A stretch of 64,000 bases of DNA from contig OY756957.1 in the NCBI GenBank assembly GCA_963580455.1, positions 8,561,001 through 8,625,000 on the forward strand. The letters run 5' to 3'. Positions 30,636 to 42,281 of the stretch are shown piece by piece. Within the stretch, counting starts at the first letter, position 1. Each line of letters starts with the position of its first letter. The notes below the pieces were generated by a model, which was given only the letters and a program-made list of their open reading frames with translations, did no database searches and was not told the DNA's origin. The DNA is from Euonymus europaeus. Its lineage: Eukaryota > Streptophyta > Magnoliopsida > Celastrales > Celastraceae. Made by a program: the position numbers and the translations under genes.

Positions 30636-32029
30636 CACTACGTTCTCTATTCACTCTCTGGTCTACGATAGTTCTTCCTTTTTCGGTTAAGAGATCCTTT
30701 AAATGACCTTTCTTAAGTAGTTCGAGAACTTCTTTGCGGAGACCTCGACAATCTTTTGTGTCGTGCCCATGATTACTATGGAAGTCGCACCACTTTGTGA
30801 GATTGCATTGGTCCATGTCGTTCTTCACTCATTCGGGCCATCGAACCTTCTTACCCATTCTCTTTAAAATTGCAACTACTTCTTCTGGTTCCATATCTAT
30901 GGAGTCTTGGACTGTAGCAATTTCTGTTGGTTGATTTCTATTATGTAAATTATTGCGATTCGGTGCTCTTCCTACTGGTCGAATGGAATGATCATTACTA
31001 CGTCTGTCATTATCTCGTATTGGCATGACAAAGAGAATCTTCAAAAGTTTTGCAATCCATCTCTAAGAGTCGTTCGTATAAAGCGCTATCAACTAATAAT
31101 CCACTTCAAAAAGCTCTTAGCACTACTTCATCGCTGCAGTTTGGAATTTCTGCCTTTTCTTCTGTAAAGCGGTGTACGTATGACCGTAATTGTTTTGTGC
31201 GTCCTTGGATGATCGCATACAATTCTTCAGAATTTCTAGGTAATTTGCGGCTGCTCACGTGTTGACTTATGAATAAGTCTGTTAGCTTCACAAACAAGTC
31301 TATCTTTCCGTCCGGTAACCCAATATACCATTTTAGTGGTGCCCCTGCCAAGGTAGCTCCAAAACTTTGGCACATGCAAGATTCCAAGAAACTAGGGGGT
31401 ACAGAAGACCCAGCCACCCGTTGCCTAAATTGGTTGACATGGTCTTCCGGATCACCCTTTCCAGAATATGGTGCTATGGATGGTACGGTGTATTTCCTTG
31501 GTATCTCAACTGTAGAAATACGGTCAGTAAATGGCGATTTTAAGTAGCTGTCCAATGGGGTTTTCGTGATTGGAGGAGGCACCCCTGGTACCGTAGTCAT
31601 CCATGCTTTTATAGCTTCTAATTCCTTCCATAGAGGCGGACCTGAGTTTATGTTCAATGTGCTGTTATGAGATGTATGGTTTGAGTCGTGAGGTCGTACG
31701 GATGCATTCCAAAGATTGCGTTGTTGACTTGATTCTCCAAGTCCATTGTTGGAAGGATATCTTACTGGTTCGACATTCCCAAGGGGATTCGAAGGTGTTT
31801 GATTCATGAAATGGTCGGCTTGGGATTTTAACCTTATGTTTTCCATCTCAATCGTCTTAAATTGATCGTCCCGTCTTCGACTTTGTTCTAGGTAGTATTC
31901 ATCACATTCTTTTAGTTGCTGCTGAAGTTGAGACAACTGAATTACAAGGTGAGAATCATGTGATTCGGACTCCATCGATACCGATTTAGTATTGGCTAGT
32001 TTCGTTGCGTTTCCCACAGACGGTGCCAA
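30490..32029 (-). pseudogene. Gag of the Tat-like element, broken and fused to the antisense region
   Basis: The minus-strand open frame 32029-31106 has a coiled-coil-like N-terminal region (SQLQQQLKECDEYYLEQSRR) and the retrotransposon gag core: YSGKGDPEDHVNQFRQR, GAPLKWYIGLPDGKIDLF and LTDLFISQHVSSRK. It breaks near 31106 and continues in 31044-30829 and 30828-30490, where a CCHC-like motif reads CDFHSNHGHDTKDC. After SIPPF (about 30620) the reading frame enters the reverse complement of the antisense ORF, marking the deletion junction. Gag would form the particle; this copy is broken. Confidence 0.85.
32011..32028 (-). other. Primer binding site of the Tat-like element
   Basis: TGGCACCGTCTGTGGGAA on the minus strand, three bases inside the 5' LTR. 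TTTGGCGCCGTCTGTGGG-type sites are usual for Tat-lineage gypsy elements, so this is a near-standard site and supports the lineage call. Confidence 0.7.
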
Positions 32030-32031
32030 AT

Positions 32032-32773
32032 TGTTGGGGCAATTTTTCCAACAATCAATATCAACGGTTGACCGTGTTGCAAGATGATGTCGAGATCCTG
32101 TTTAGAAAGAAAAATGGTCGCATGAACTAGTTCAACTGGGGACACCAGTATGATGTCTGCCAAAGAAACTCGGGCGTGAGAATTAGTATGGAGTTTGTAG
32201 AAAAAATTGTAAGATAAATGACATGTGGACGATATATGTGATGATGTAAGAGAGTAGTTTTTAGAGAGTGAAGTAGGTGGAACAGAAAAAAGGATCCCCT
32301 TAATGTGCATTTTTGGGGTATTTATAAACAATTGCAAGTTATGTGAAAATACTAAAGTACCCTAACTTAGGCCGCCTTATATTAAAAGTCGTACCGTCAT
32401 ATTCGTCGTACGGGAAGAAAAGAATTGATTAACTAAACCAATTATTACATTGATAAATTACGGTCGTATCGATTTATTTGTACCACTTACCACGGTATCA
32501 ATAAAATGATTTAAAATGTTAATTGTTAACTGTTGCACTATTAAAGTTGGTGAAAGTCGTACCAATTATTACAGCATGAATGTATGCTAATGTTAAACCA
32601 AAATAAATTTACTTGGACCACTCGTTAATGTTGAGCCGATTATGTCGTACCGATACCTTGTAGCCTGGGCCTGTAAACTACTACATAATTTGTTAAAAAC
32701 ATCTAATAGGCCATGACCCAATAGATGACATAAACATACTCGAAAGGTAACATCACAATTTTTAACCATAACA
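32032..32773 (-). repeat. 5' LTR of the Tat-like element
   Basis: 742 bp, minus-strand TGTTATGGTT ... CCCCAACA, the partner of 26449-27191. The primer site lies directly inside it. Confidence 0.92.
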
Positions 32774-33282
32774 GCATATAGGCCACGCAGTGCCTTCTAA
32801 AAATCACTGACCTTGAACGGAAGACAATAGTTAAGATTCAATGACAGAGTAGCTCCCAAGAAATGAGATAATAACTCGGCTTTTATGAACCTGCAATTGG
32901 CAGCGAAAGGGAAATGAACCATAATTTATGATTTAAAGGGCACCGTTAAAGTATAAAAAGACAACCAACATAACAAAAATCTATATTAGCCGACCAATGC
33001 AAAGGAAACTAAAGATAAGCAACATAAGTAAAAACTACATACAAAACCAAATTTTGTTGGGACCCAAGACACCCACAACAAAATAGTGAAAACCAAAGTT
33101 TGACAATTAGACTAAACATCAGTAACAATCAGTTTTCAATTATATGAGATTAACAAATCAAGCAGTAGTTCAGTTGTAATGAAAGTGAAAAATAAAGAGA
33201 CCTTCAAGTGGTTTGTGGAACAAAAAAGCAAAAAAATAAATAATTACACACACACATGTGGCAGCCAATCATTTCTAAAATT
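32774..33282. other. Host sequence between the Tat-like element and the LINE
   Basis: AT-rich and intron-like. The motif GTTCAGTTGTAATGAAAGTGAAAAAT at 33169-33194 is nearly repeated near 26187-26212, on the other side of the gypsy insertion. No exon can be supported. Confidence 0.35.
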
Positions 33283-33297
33283 GACTTGAGACTTGCT

Positions 33298-34650
33298 TGA
33301 TGGAAGGCAAAACATCTCTATATAGGAGGTCGGATCACTCTCATTAAATCAGTTCTTGCGAGCATGGCAGTTTATTTTCTCTCGTTGTTCAAGATCCCTA
33401 AAGAAGTTGCAAGATGTATTGAAAAGATTGAGCGCAACTTTTTTTGGGGTAGTGTTGATGGCATCAGAAAAATCCATTGTGTGAAGTGGGAGCAAGTGAT
33501 CAAGAGGAAAGATAAGGGGGGCATTGGTATTGGCTCAATTATGGATAAAAACAAAGCTCTTTTATTTAAATGGATTTGGCGATTCAATTGTTCTAATCAT
33601 TCTTCTAAGACCCTATGAAAAAGCATTCTTCATGAGAAATATGATCTCCCCAACTTGAGCTTCAGCCGGTGGAATCCTCTCGTCTGTCTCAGCTTTGGAA
33701 GCATGTTCATAACCTTTTAGATCCCTCGAAAGGTTCGGTTGAAAAAGCTATTGGGGAGGACTTATCTTTTAGTGTCGGAAATGGTCGATCTATTAGATTT
33801 TGGGAAGACTGGTGGCTTGGAGAAAAAGACTCCTTTCAGAGGCCGTATAGCATCTCCAGTCTTCAATTTCATCCTATTGAAAATTCTGGCTTTTGGGATG
33901 GGATGATATGAAGTTGGATTCTTCCGTGGAGAAGACATTTATTCAGTTGGGAAGAAGCTTCAGAAGTGGATCTTATCCAAATTTTGAGTCACGTAGCTTT
34001 ATGCAACTCAAGAAAAGACAAGCTAATTTGGAGACGCTCTGTGGATGGATCCTACTCAGTGAAATCTCTAATTCATGCTGTGCAAGACAAGGAAACCTTG
34101 GTTATGGATGTAGCCTCTACCAAAGTTTGGAAAGGTTGGGCTCCTCCTAATGTTGAGTTTTTTGTTTGGCTCTCTTTGTGTGGAAAGATAAACACTAGGT
34201 CAAGGCTGAATAATATGGAAATCTTGAGGGATGGAATTATAAATTGTCCTTTCTGTGATGAAGTCCCTAAAACAATTGATCATCTTTTTCTCCTTTGTCA
34301 TGGAGCTTGCAAGATTTGGTATCGCCTCATCCTTTGGTGGGGAGTTCAATGGTGTATTCCAAACAGCTTTAAAAATATATTTGAACAATGGTCAATGTTT
34401 GCGGCTGGAAAGATGCAGCAAAGGGTGTGGTATATGATGGTGTTGTATATGATCTTGTATGTTACAACCTGGACGATTTGGTTTGAGAGAAACAAGTTGA
34501 TCTTTAAAAAGTGGGAAGCAGACTGGAATAACATCTTCCACCTTATCTTTTTAAGATTCGGCCTTTGGTTAAAGGCTATCAATATCAATTTGCCTTACAG
34601 TGGGCTTGAGCTTATGAGTTCTTCCGACGGGGTTAAATTTCGTAATTCAA
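33298..34650 (+). pseudogene. LINE reverse transcriptase C-terminus and zf-RVT domain
   Basis: In 33364-33618: MAVYFLSLFKIPKEVARCIE and IERNFFWG, the conserved block after the RT fingers/palm. In 33966-34763: DKLIWRRSVDGSYSVKSLI, VWKGWAPPNVEFFVWLSLCG and the zf-RVT signature INCPFCDEVPKTIDHLFLLC with its Cys/His set. The frame changes between the pieces. RT copies the LINE RNA at the target nick; this fragment lacks the catalytic palm. Confidence 0.85.
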
Positions 34651-34672
34651 TGAAGATCAATCCAAGGCCTCT

Positions 34673-35118
34673 TTGCCTTTGGAACCTCCTCTGCAAGGCC
34701 AATTCAAATGGAACACTGATGGTTCTTTTCAAAGGAACAAAGCCGGAATGGGTGGTGTTTTGAGAGATAGTAGTGGGATTTTTCTTTGTGTTTTCTTCGG
34801 GCCATGTTCTAGCCCTGACTCAAACTCTGCTGAAATTAAGGCAGTCCGAAAAGCTCTTGAGATTTCTTGGAACTCAAACCTGCCTCTTAAAGGTGCTCTT
34901 ACTTTGGAGACTGATTCTATAAACGCGGTAAATTGGTTTCTCTAAAAGGAAAATATTTCATGGGCGTTGGATCAAGACTATAATGTTATTTTCACCATTT
35001 GTGAGTTTCTTGCTCCGGTTAATTTCAATCACATATGGTGGGAGGGGAATGAGGTGGTTCACTACTTTGCTAAAAAGGGGGTTGACTTGTCAAACACTTC
35101 TATTGCATGGTTGATCTA
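34673..35118 (+). pseudogene. LINE RNase H domain (RVT_3), one in-frame stop
   Basis: GQFKWNTDGSF carries the first Asp, NSAEIKAVRKAL the Glu and LETDSINAVNWFL the second Asp. After a stop at 34943-34945 the same frame continues to WWEGNEVVHYFAKKGVDLS. RNase H removes RNA from the hybrid during LINE insertion. Residues are intact up to the stop, so decay is modest. Confidence 0.85.
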
Positions 35119-35278
35119 ATTTGTAGCTGCCCTTTTGGTTCTCTGACTGGTTCGGTTTTATTGTGTTCTTTGGCCTTATGTGGCCTTGTAATCCTCTGTG
35201 GTGATCTCTTGGTGCTTACAAAGCTAGTTTGATATAATTTTTGCTGCTCAAATGGGTTGTCTCTAGTTGCTCTTGTGG

Positions 35279-35720
35279 GTGGGAAACACGAGTGTTGCGA
35301 GGTTGCTGTGAGAGAGAGTTTTGCTCGAGTAAGGGAGAAGGCTTCGCTAACCTCACCACCACCACCACCACCCCCATGGTTTTTCTGTTTTGCAGGATTG
35401 TTGAAGTTGGAACTCTTGGTCTATATACGGGGTGAATTTAGAGAGACAATAAGGTCTTTCAATCTGGGAAACATGAGTGAAAAGTAGGGGAAAGTGGGAG
35501 TGTGAAAGTCTGTGAAGTCGCTTTTGGGGAGGCGATATATGAGTAAGAGAGAATTTTTGCTAACCTCTTCCCAAACCCCTCCCCTCATCTGTTTTATGTT
35601 TTGTAGGATTTGTTCAAGATGGAGCTAATGGTCTATGTGGTGTGTGAATTCGAGAGTTGGTGAGATCCCTCAAATGTGGGAAACACGAGTGAAAAGTAGA
35701 GGAAATTGGATTGTGAGTCT
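35279..35720 (+). repeat. Imperfect ~200-bp direct repeats in the LINE 3' region
   Basis: GGGAAACACGAGTG recurs at about 35281, 35467 (as GGGAAACATGAGTGAAAAGT) and 35680 (GGGAAACACGAGTGAAAAGT). The second and third copies share downstream AGGGGAAAGTGGGAGTGTGA-like sequence, and two copies share CACC/CCCC-rich and TTTTGCAGGATT / TTTTGTAGGATT segments. They may be LINE 3'-UTR repeats or a separate insertion. Confidence 0.6.
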
Positions 35721-36640
35721 TTTGGTTGGAATCATAAGTTATAGGGTTATGATGATGATTATTTTGGTTTTGGTGCTTTCTCTTCCATACTGATATTCTT
35801 GGCTGTTTATGGAGATTCGGTCTTCCAATTTTGCTACTCCTGCGATCAATTTAGTGACAGAAGAAGCGACATTTTTCTGGTTCCATTGTTGCTGTGCCAA
35901 TCTTAATTCCTCTTCAACTACTGCTGGCATTGATACATGGACTGATGTTTGTAGATATTATGGAGATGACCTGCCCAACACGCTAGCCAACTCCTTATAC
36001 TTGTATTGCATGCATCTCTGGTTGGATTGGGGCAAGCATCATTCTTTTGGGGATATGCACTGAGTTAGTTGCTTGGGGGTTCACTAGCCAAGATATATGG
36101 TGGGAGCTGCTGACTTTTTTCTCGTCGGTTCAGCAAAGTTCTTGAAATTGGGGTATTGATTTGGTCTATTGCTACTGCACTTCTTCCTTCTCTTGCTGGA
36201 TTTTTGCTTGGTCTAGTCTAGACAAGGATTTTGGTTGGATTTGGTGAAGGCTTATCCCCATCAACTACTACTGGCCTTTTGCCAATCCTTTGGCAGAGCA
36301 ATTAAGGGCTGTAGCATTTGTTTTTGGTGCGCTGAGTGATTGGATCTGTTGCTGGTTGAGGGCAGTGTCTTGGGTGAGAGCTGAGTTGCTTCTTTAGTCC
36401 TATTTTGTATGTAGTTCCCTAATGTCTATTTTTTTTTGTATTTGGTTGGTTAATTTCTATTGTCTGCTTAGTTGTTTAGGTTCAGTTGATGTAAGATTGT
36501 ATTGTTGTTTAGTTAAGGTGTTTGTAAGGTCTTATTGGCGTTTTCTTAGTCCGGGTCTGTTACCACGGTTTTCCTCCGCCATAAGTGAGGGCAATTAATA
36601 AAATTTTGAAGGTACCGTCCTCCTTTGTAAAAAAAAAAAG

Positions 36641-37751
36641 AGAGTTTAGACTCAAATGCAGTACAATTGTAGAAAAAATAGTTGTGGTACAAACCCAAGA
36701 TTATTAAGGAAATGTGACATTTAGAATATGAAGAAAGATGGACAGTTAAGCTGTGTGCAAAATAAAGCCAATTGCAAAATAGATTCTACACGGCATGTGC
36801 AAGGAACCCTAGAAAATAGAGACAATAAGCAAAATAATCAATTGCAAAGGATTTCTTGACTTTAGATAAGACTTTAATGCCACAAGTATGACCTTGGATG
36901 GCTTGCTCTCTATGAAGCACAAAGACTATTGAGGAAATTTGGCATTTAGAAATTAGATTAAATATATTCTATACTTCAAGTTAATCACAGAGTGCTCCAA
37001 GGCCCAAGATTCATGTCAACCAATCAGATCATCAGAAGTTAGGTGCGGAATGAAAATATAATACACAAATTGTTGAACAACATTAATATAACACCAACTC
37101 TGAGTGGCATGAACCGAGAGGATTTCAAGGGATCTGTAATAAAATGTCTCAGTTCAAGAATGTTCCAAATGTTACTTTTAACCCCTAAAAAACCATTGAC
37201 ATGCCAAAATATTAACGATATACATGGGGATTTGAAAATTTTCAAAGAATGCTAGAGATAATGCTTCAAATACTTGGCAATTTTATATTTGATGATAATC
37301 CAGATAGTATGTCACTGAGGCACCATAAAAAGGGATTCATTTTTATTACGTTGGAAACTCTACATGTAGAGTTTTGGCATATGTTAACCATAGAGTAAAC
37401 ATATATGAAAAAGATTCACCTTTGAATCACAGTTAGGAGTATTCATTTTCGCATATGTCAACCAAAGGAACTAATTAACAGCAAACCCCTAATCCTTAAC
37501 ACCAGCATTTAGACACCTAAACCTATGTATACCAGTTGAAGTAAAAACAAACCTTCAACTTGTGAGAGTTGAGCTAGTAAGAAGTGCAAGCAGTCGAAGG
37601 TATAAAGTTTCCATCCATGACACAATATGCAAAATAATCAATTGCAAACGATTTCTTCACTTTAGATAAGACTTTAATACTTGTCGTATGACTTTGGAAG
37701 GCTTGCTCTTTATGAAACAAAAAGATTATTAAGGATATGTGGCATTCAAAA
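36641..37751. other. Host sequence with a local repeat family, no gene
   Basis: Intron-like. A ~125-bp sequence beginning GCAAAATAATCAATTGCAAA occurs at 36831-36952 and 37630-37755, with a third copy at 44058-44155 beyond the chromovirus. 36722-36800 also matches 43949-44010. No exon is supported. Confidence 0.5.
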
Positions 37752-38083
37752 TGATGCAGGTGCATAGTTGCTGAACGGAAAATTGCTTTTAGTCTAGCTA
37801 GTTCATGTTATGAGTTATCTTTTAATTTGAATGTTTGCTTGTTGTTGTGGGCTTTACCCTGTTGGGACATTTTGTTATTAGGCATGTGGCCTTTTTCTGT
37901 TCTGTTTGTCTTTTAGGAGCTATGTGCTAGGGTTGAAGAAAGACTGGAAAAACAAAAAGACTTGGAGTTGTACTCTGGTGCTTACACACTCTCGTTTGGA
38001 GACAGTGTTGAATTTTCTCACTATTTTGATGATTTCTATCGTAATCTTTTACTGTCTTGACTCAGCCCTTTAATTTGCTATCA
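37752..38083 (+). repeat. 5' LTR of the plus-strand chromovirus
   Basis: 332 bp, TGATGCAGGTGC ... TTTGCTATCA, the direct repeat of 43617-43948. Confidence 0.92.
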
Positions 38084-38085
38084 AG

Positions 38086-38098
38086 TGGTATCGAAGCC
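38086..38098 (+). other. Primer binding site, Met-tRNA type
   Basis: TGGTATCGAAGCC two bases after the 5' LTR, close to the standard TGGTATCAGAGCC complementary to initiator tRNA-Met. Confidence 0.8.
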
Positions 38099-38142
38099 AA
38101 CAGATGGTTCGCAGCACTTGAGAGTGGGGTGGTCGCGGCGAG

Positions 38143-39260
38143 TTGTCGCAACAGTCAGAGATTGGCGAGTTACGCCAAATGGCAGAGGATTTATCCAAAG
38201 TGTGTTCTCTTTGCAGCACCATGACTTCCCTGAAACTCGATCTGAAGGAGTTTGTAATCCTTGGGCTGTTCCGGAAGGAAGCCTTGCGGCTACTAGTGTT
38301 TCTGATGAGGATCTTCTTTCTCCTGTTCCACACGAATGAAATCCACCACACCGTGATGGTCTTCGTGATCGTTTAGTTCGTGCTCTTGATATGAATGGGG
38401 GAGGCATCCGGGTGGAAGTTGTTGATTTTGCGGGATTGTCCCATCCTAATGCTTACTTGGATTGGGAAACTAGCTTGGAAACCTATATGAAATGGAAGCC
38501 TATGACTACCAATCGGCAAGTGTTATTTTTCAAGTTAAAATTGAAAGGTGCGGCCTTGCAATGGTGGAAGCGTGTGGAAGAGCAGCGTACTCATCAGGGT
38601 AAAGAGAAAATTGCCTCTTAGTCTCACATGAAGACTAAGTTAAGAAAACAATTTTTACCACCTGATTATGCCATGGATTTGTATGAGCGGTACAACTTTC
38701 TCGGTCAGTGGGCTCAATCTGTTGAAGACTATACAACTGAGTTTGTTAACCTCACTACTCGGGTATCTTTAACAGAGACGAAAGAAAAGTTGACTTCTCC
38801 ATATTTATCTGGGCTGAATCATTCAATTCGAGATGAAATTGGCATTATTAGATTATTTACCGTTGCTGATGCGCGCCAGTATGCTTTAAAGGCGCAATAA
38901 TGTGTTCAACGTTATGGTGCTCGAAAATCGTTGATGGCAGTGTGCGTAACTCCAGTTTTTTGGAGAAGGGGGCCCCATTTACTAGTTCATCATCCAAATT
39001 TGGCACTCTGCATGCCAAAGGTAAAGCACCGTTAGCTTCTTCTTCTAGTGTTCCTGCTGCTGAGCGCACTAGATGGGAGAATTCAAATCCATTGCGCTGT
39101 TTTTCTTGTGGTGAACATGGGCATACTTCCTATAAGTGCCCACAGAAGCAGATTGCACTGGTTGACCAAGAGGAAGAGGTATCACTTGACTCCCTACCAG
39201 TGTATGATGAATATGATGATGATGAACCCGAGCATATTTTTCAAGCAGAAGGGGAAGCTT
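38143..39260 (+). pseudogene. Chromovirus gag with zinc knuckle, several stops
   Basis: Pieces of one gag frame: GELRQMAEDLSKVCSLC in the N-terminal part; SHPNAYLDWETSLETYMKWK and KLKLKGAALQWWKR (gag core, 38391-38621); a stop at 38619; MKTKLRKQFLPPDYAMDLYE and SVEDYTTEFVNLTTRVSLTE (38628-38900); a stop at 38898; and a CX2CX4HX4C knuckle CFSCGEHGHTSYKC near 39100-39140. The stop at 38619 replaces what is normally a Trp codon. Confidence 0.88.
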
Positions 39261-39339
39261 TGGTGGTGAGACGTGTAATGGTGGCTCCTCGTTGTGAGGA
39301 TGAAGAAGAATGGCGCAGGCATGAGTTATTTAAGACACG

Positions 39340-39625
39340 AGTTGCATGTAATAATCCTGTTTGTAGTGCCATTTTAGATAATGGAAGTTGTGAGAATATT
39401 ATTTCCAAAGAGGTAGCGCGAAAATTATATCTTACAATTGAAAAACACCCTAGGCCTTATAAGGTAAGATGGTTGCAAAAAAGGAATGAAGTTACTGTCA
39501 ATTCATGTTGCTTAGTGCAGTTTGCTTTTAGTAATGGCCTTAAGAGTTCTGCTCGGTGTGATGTAGTCCCGATGGATGCTTGTCATATTTGTTGTGTCGC
39601 CCCTGGCAATTTGATAATGATATGA
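39340..39625 (+). pseudogene. Chromovirus aspartic protease region
   Basis: SAILDNGSCENIISKEVARK matches the retropepsin active-site block, which in this clade usually reads L-I-D-x-G-S. It continues with GWLQK-like VRWLQKRNEVTVNSCCLVQF. The frame is lost near 39610, just before the RT linker. Confidence 0.75.
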
Positions 39626-40440
39626 TTCACCATATGCGGGCGAACACTTATTCCTTCAATAAAAATGGCAGAGTGATGGTGCTTCAGCCTTTGCGGCATG
39701 CTAGTAAAATACCTGCTCCTTTGGATAGAATTATTGGTCTGGTTACAACTCAACAATTTGAGAAAGAATGCAAGGAGTTGGGTTGCTATTTTGTGTTTCT
39801 GGGCCGCGAGTGCTCTCCTGTTGAACAGGGTGTCATACCACCAAAATTACAGCAACTTTTACAGCTATTTCAGCAGCTCTTTGATGAAGAAATACAGTCA
39901 AGCTTGCCTCCTTTACGGGATGTTCAACATGCTATTGATTTGGTTCCTAGAGTTCCTTTACCAAATCTGCCTGCTTACAGAATGCCTCCGTTTCAGCGTA
40001 AAGAAATGTAGCGACAAGTTGAAGAGCTGATTAATAAGGGCTTAATCTGAGTGAGCAAGAGTCCTTGTGCCGTGCCCGCTCTCTTAACCCCAAAGAATGA
40101 TGGATCATGGCGAATGTGCTTTGATAGTCAAGCTATCAATAAAATTATAGTCAAGTATCGGTTTCCTATTCCTCGGTTGGAAGAAATGCGTGATTTATTA
40201 GCGGGGTCTCGGATTTTCAGTAAAATTGATTTAAGGAGCGGTTATCATCAGATTTGGATGCACGAGGGTGATGAGTGGAAAACAACTTTTAAAACACCGG
40301 ATGGGTTATTTGAATGGCTTGTTATGCCTTTCGGATTGTCTAATGCTCCTAGCACATTCATGAGGGTTATGTTTGAGGTTTTGTGACCTTTTATTGGGGT
40401 GTTTGTGGTGGTGTATTTCGATGACATACTATCTATAGCA
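39626..40440 (+). pseudogene. Chromovirus reverse transcriptase, stops in frame
   Basis: The linker (LPPLRDVQHAIDLVPRVPLP) leads into RT. Motifs: [62 protein letters not shown]. After a stop at 40383-40385 there is VVYFDDILS, the catalytic YxDD box, with a frameshift right after it. Stops also occur at 40009 and 40048. Both 40009 (TAG) and 40048 (TGA) lie where the family has CAG and CGA. Confidence 0.88.
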
Positions 40441-40533
40441 AGTCTGAAGCTGACCACCTTTCCCATTTGAAGAAAGTGTTGATGAGTTTGAGCAAGGAAC
40501 AATTATTTATTAACAAGAAAAAATGTTCTTTTT

Positions 40534-41200
40534 ATGTGTAGGCAGATTGTGTTTCTTGGCTATGTGGTTTCAGCTAGTGGGTTGGCTTCTAATCCTGAGA
40601 AGGTAGCAGCGGTTCAAAATTGGCCAGTGCCTAAGTCTATGGGGGAAGTCCAAAGTTTTCATGGTTTGGTTTCGTTTTATCGAAGATTCATTCAAAATTT
40701 TAGCGCTATCATGGGTCCTATTACGGAATGCCTGAAGAGGTCTCAATTTGGATGGACTAAATCTGCCCAGGTAGCATTTATTTTGATCAAAGAGCTGCTG
40801 ATCCAAGCCCTAGTGCTTGCTTTGCCTGACTTTGAGAAGTTATTTGTTATTGAATGTGATGCATCGCATTTAGGGATTGGAGCTGTTTTAAGCTAAGAGG
40901 ATCGTCCAATTGATTTTTTTAGTGAAAAATTAAGAAAGGCCAAGCGCAAGTACCCCATTTATGATCTTGAATTTTATGCCTTAGTTCGGGCTGTTCAACA
41001 CTGGGAACACTATTTGGCTTATAGAGAGTTTGTTATATATTATGATCACCAATCGTTGCGTTACTTGAATTCACAAAGTAAATTGAATCTGCAGCATGCC
41101 AAGTGGAGTGCTTATCTCCAAGAGATTACTTTTGCAATTCGGTATAAATCAAGCGATTTGAATAATGTGGCTGACACACTAAGCCGTAGGACTTTGTTGC
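40534..41200 (+). pseudogene. Chromovirus RNase H
   Basis: 40534-40896 carries the RT connection ([40 protein letters not shown]) and the start of RNase H ([17 protein letters not shown]). A stop at 40894 is followed in frame by the Glu block (KYPIYDLEFYALVRAVQHWE) and 41014-41190 YYDHQSLRYLNSQSKLN ... NVADTLSRR. Catalytic Asp, Glu and Asp are visible. Confidence 0.88.
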
Positions 41201-41329
41201 TTACTTGTGTGCGTACACAGGTGGTAGGATTTGATGCCCTTCATACTCAATATCCAACTGATAATTACTTTGGCCCAATTTTTCAGAAGTTTTTGTGTTC
41301 TCATGTGGCTGATCAGTTACCATTTCGAG

Positions 41330-42281
41330 TCCCTGAAGGATTCTTATTTCATGGGAATCAGCTGTGTATACCAGAGGGGTCACTGAGGGAGCAAATTATC
41401 AAGGAATTGCACACTGGAGGTTTGGGGGGGCATTTTGGCAAGGATAAAACCTTGGCATTGGTGACAGATAGATATTACTGGCCTCGTATGTCTAAAAATG
41501 TCGACAGGTTTGTGAAACGCTGTCGTAGCTGCCAGTTGGGCAAAGGTATCATCAATAATATTGGGTCATATACCCCTCTTCCTCAAGCTAAAAAGCCGTG
41601 GACTCACTTAAGTATGATCTTAGTTTAGGGCTTCCTAAAACTTCCAAGGGGCTTGATCCGATCTTTGTTGTAGTGGATCGATTTTCAAAAATGGCGCACT
41701 TCATTCCTTGTTCCAAAATTGCCGATGCTTCTTATATGGCTGAGTTATTTTTTAGAGAAGTGTTTCGGCTACATGGCCTTCCATTATCCATTGTTTCAGA
41801 TAGAGATGTCAAGTTTATGTGTCATTTTTGGAGAACTTTATGGAAGCGGTTGGGTACTGAATTAACCTACTCAAGCACTTGTCATCCTCAAACGGATGGG
41901 CAAACAAAAGTGGTTAATGGAAGTTTGGGTAATTTGTTGCGCTATTTAGTTGGACAGTATATCAAGAACTGGGATTCAGTCCTTCCTCAAGCCGAGTTTG
42001 CTTTTAATAGTTCCATTAATCGCACCATTAAAATGTCTCCATTTGAGGCTGCTTATGGATTAAAACCTCTCCATACTGTTGACTTAGCTCTAATACCTCC
42101 AAATGCTTGAATTAGTGCAGAGGGAGAAGCTTTTGCTGAGCATGTTCGTAGCACTCATGAAGCAGTCAAGAGGGCCATGGTTGAGAATAATATTAAATAT
42201 GCCGGAGCAGCTAACAAACACAGACGTGCAAGGGAATTCTCTGAAGGAGATTTGGTGTTAGTCCACTTACGAAAAGAATGG
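41330..42281 (+). pseudogene. Chromovirus integrase
   Basis: The HHCC zinc module reads HTGGLGGHFGKDKTLALV ... CRSCQLGKG. In the DDE core VSDRDVKFMCHFWRTLWKRL supplies the second Asp and HPQTDGQTKVVNGSLGNLLR has Lys where the catalytic Glu (TEVVN) is usual. Stops fall at 41626 and 42108. The frame runs to EGDLVLVHLRKEW, where a solo LTR is inserted; FLRGTYHKLKARQFGPC resumes after it at 43185. Confidence 0.87.

Larger units (their letters stand above)
26449..32773 (-). mobile_element. Non-autonomous Ty3/gypsy element (Tat-like) with gag and antisense ORF, no pol
   Basis: Two direct LTRs (26449-27191 and 32032-32773) enclose 4.84 kb. A perfect 5-bp duplication GCATA flanks the element (26444-26448 and 32774-32778). 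On the minus strand a primer site and gag follow the right LTR; then, where protease, RT, RNase H and integrase should be, the sequence passes directly into an ORF in the opposite direction. Antisense ORFs after pol are known in Tat/Retand-type plant elements. I count about 22 LTR mismatches by eye, roughly 3 percent. A 977-bp Mutator-like element sits inside. Confidence 0.9.
33283..36639 (+). mobile_element. 5'-truncated L1-type LINE
   Basis: The insertion starts inside the C-terminal part of the reverse transcriptase (IGGRITLIKSVLASMAVYFL), continues through the zf-RVT zinc-binding region and an RNase H domain, and ends in a poly(A) run at about 36629-36639 after CCTCCTTTG. The 3' region after RNase H is unusually long (about 1.5 kb). 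Stops and frame changes at about 33618, 33911 and 34763 show it is inactive. I could not identify a target-site duplication. Confidence 0.88.

Noticed and set aside
38086..38098. tRNA gene fragments at the primer sites (38086, 59288, 3635)
   Set aside because: They are 12-13-base complements to initiator tRNA-Met next to LTRs, the normal primer sites, with no tRNA cloverleaf.
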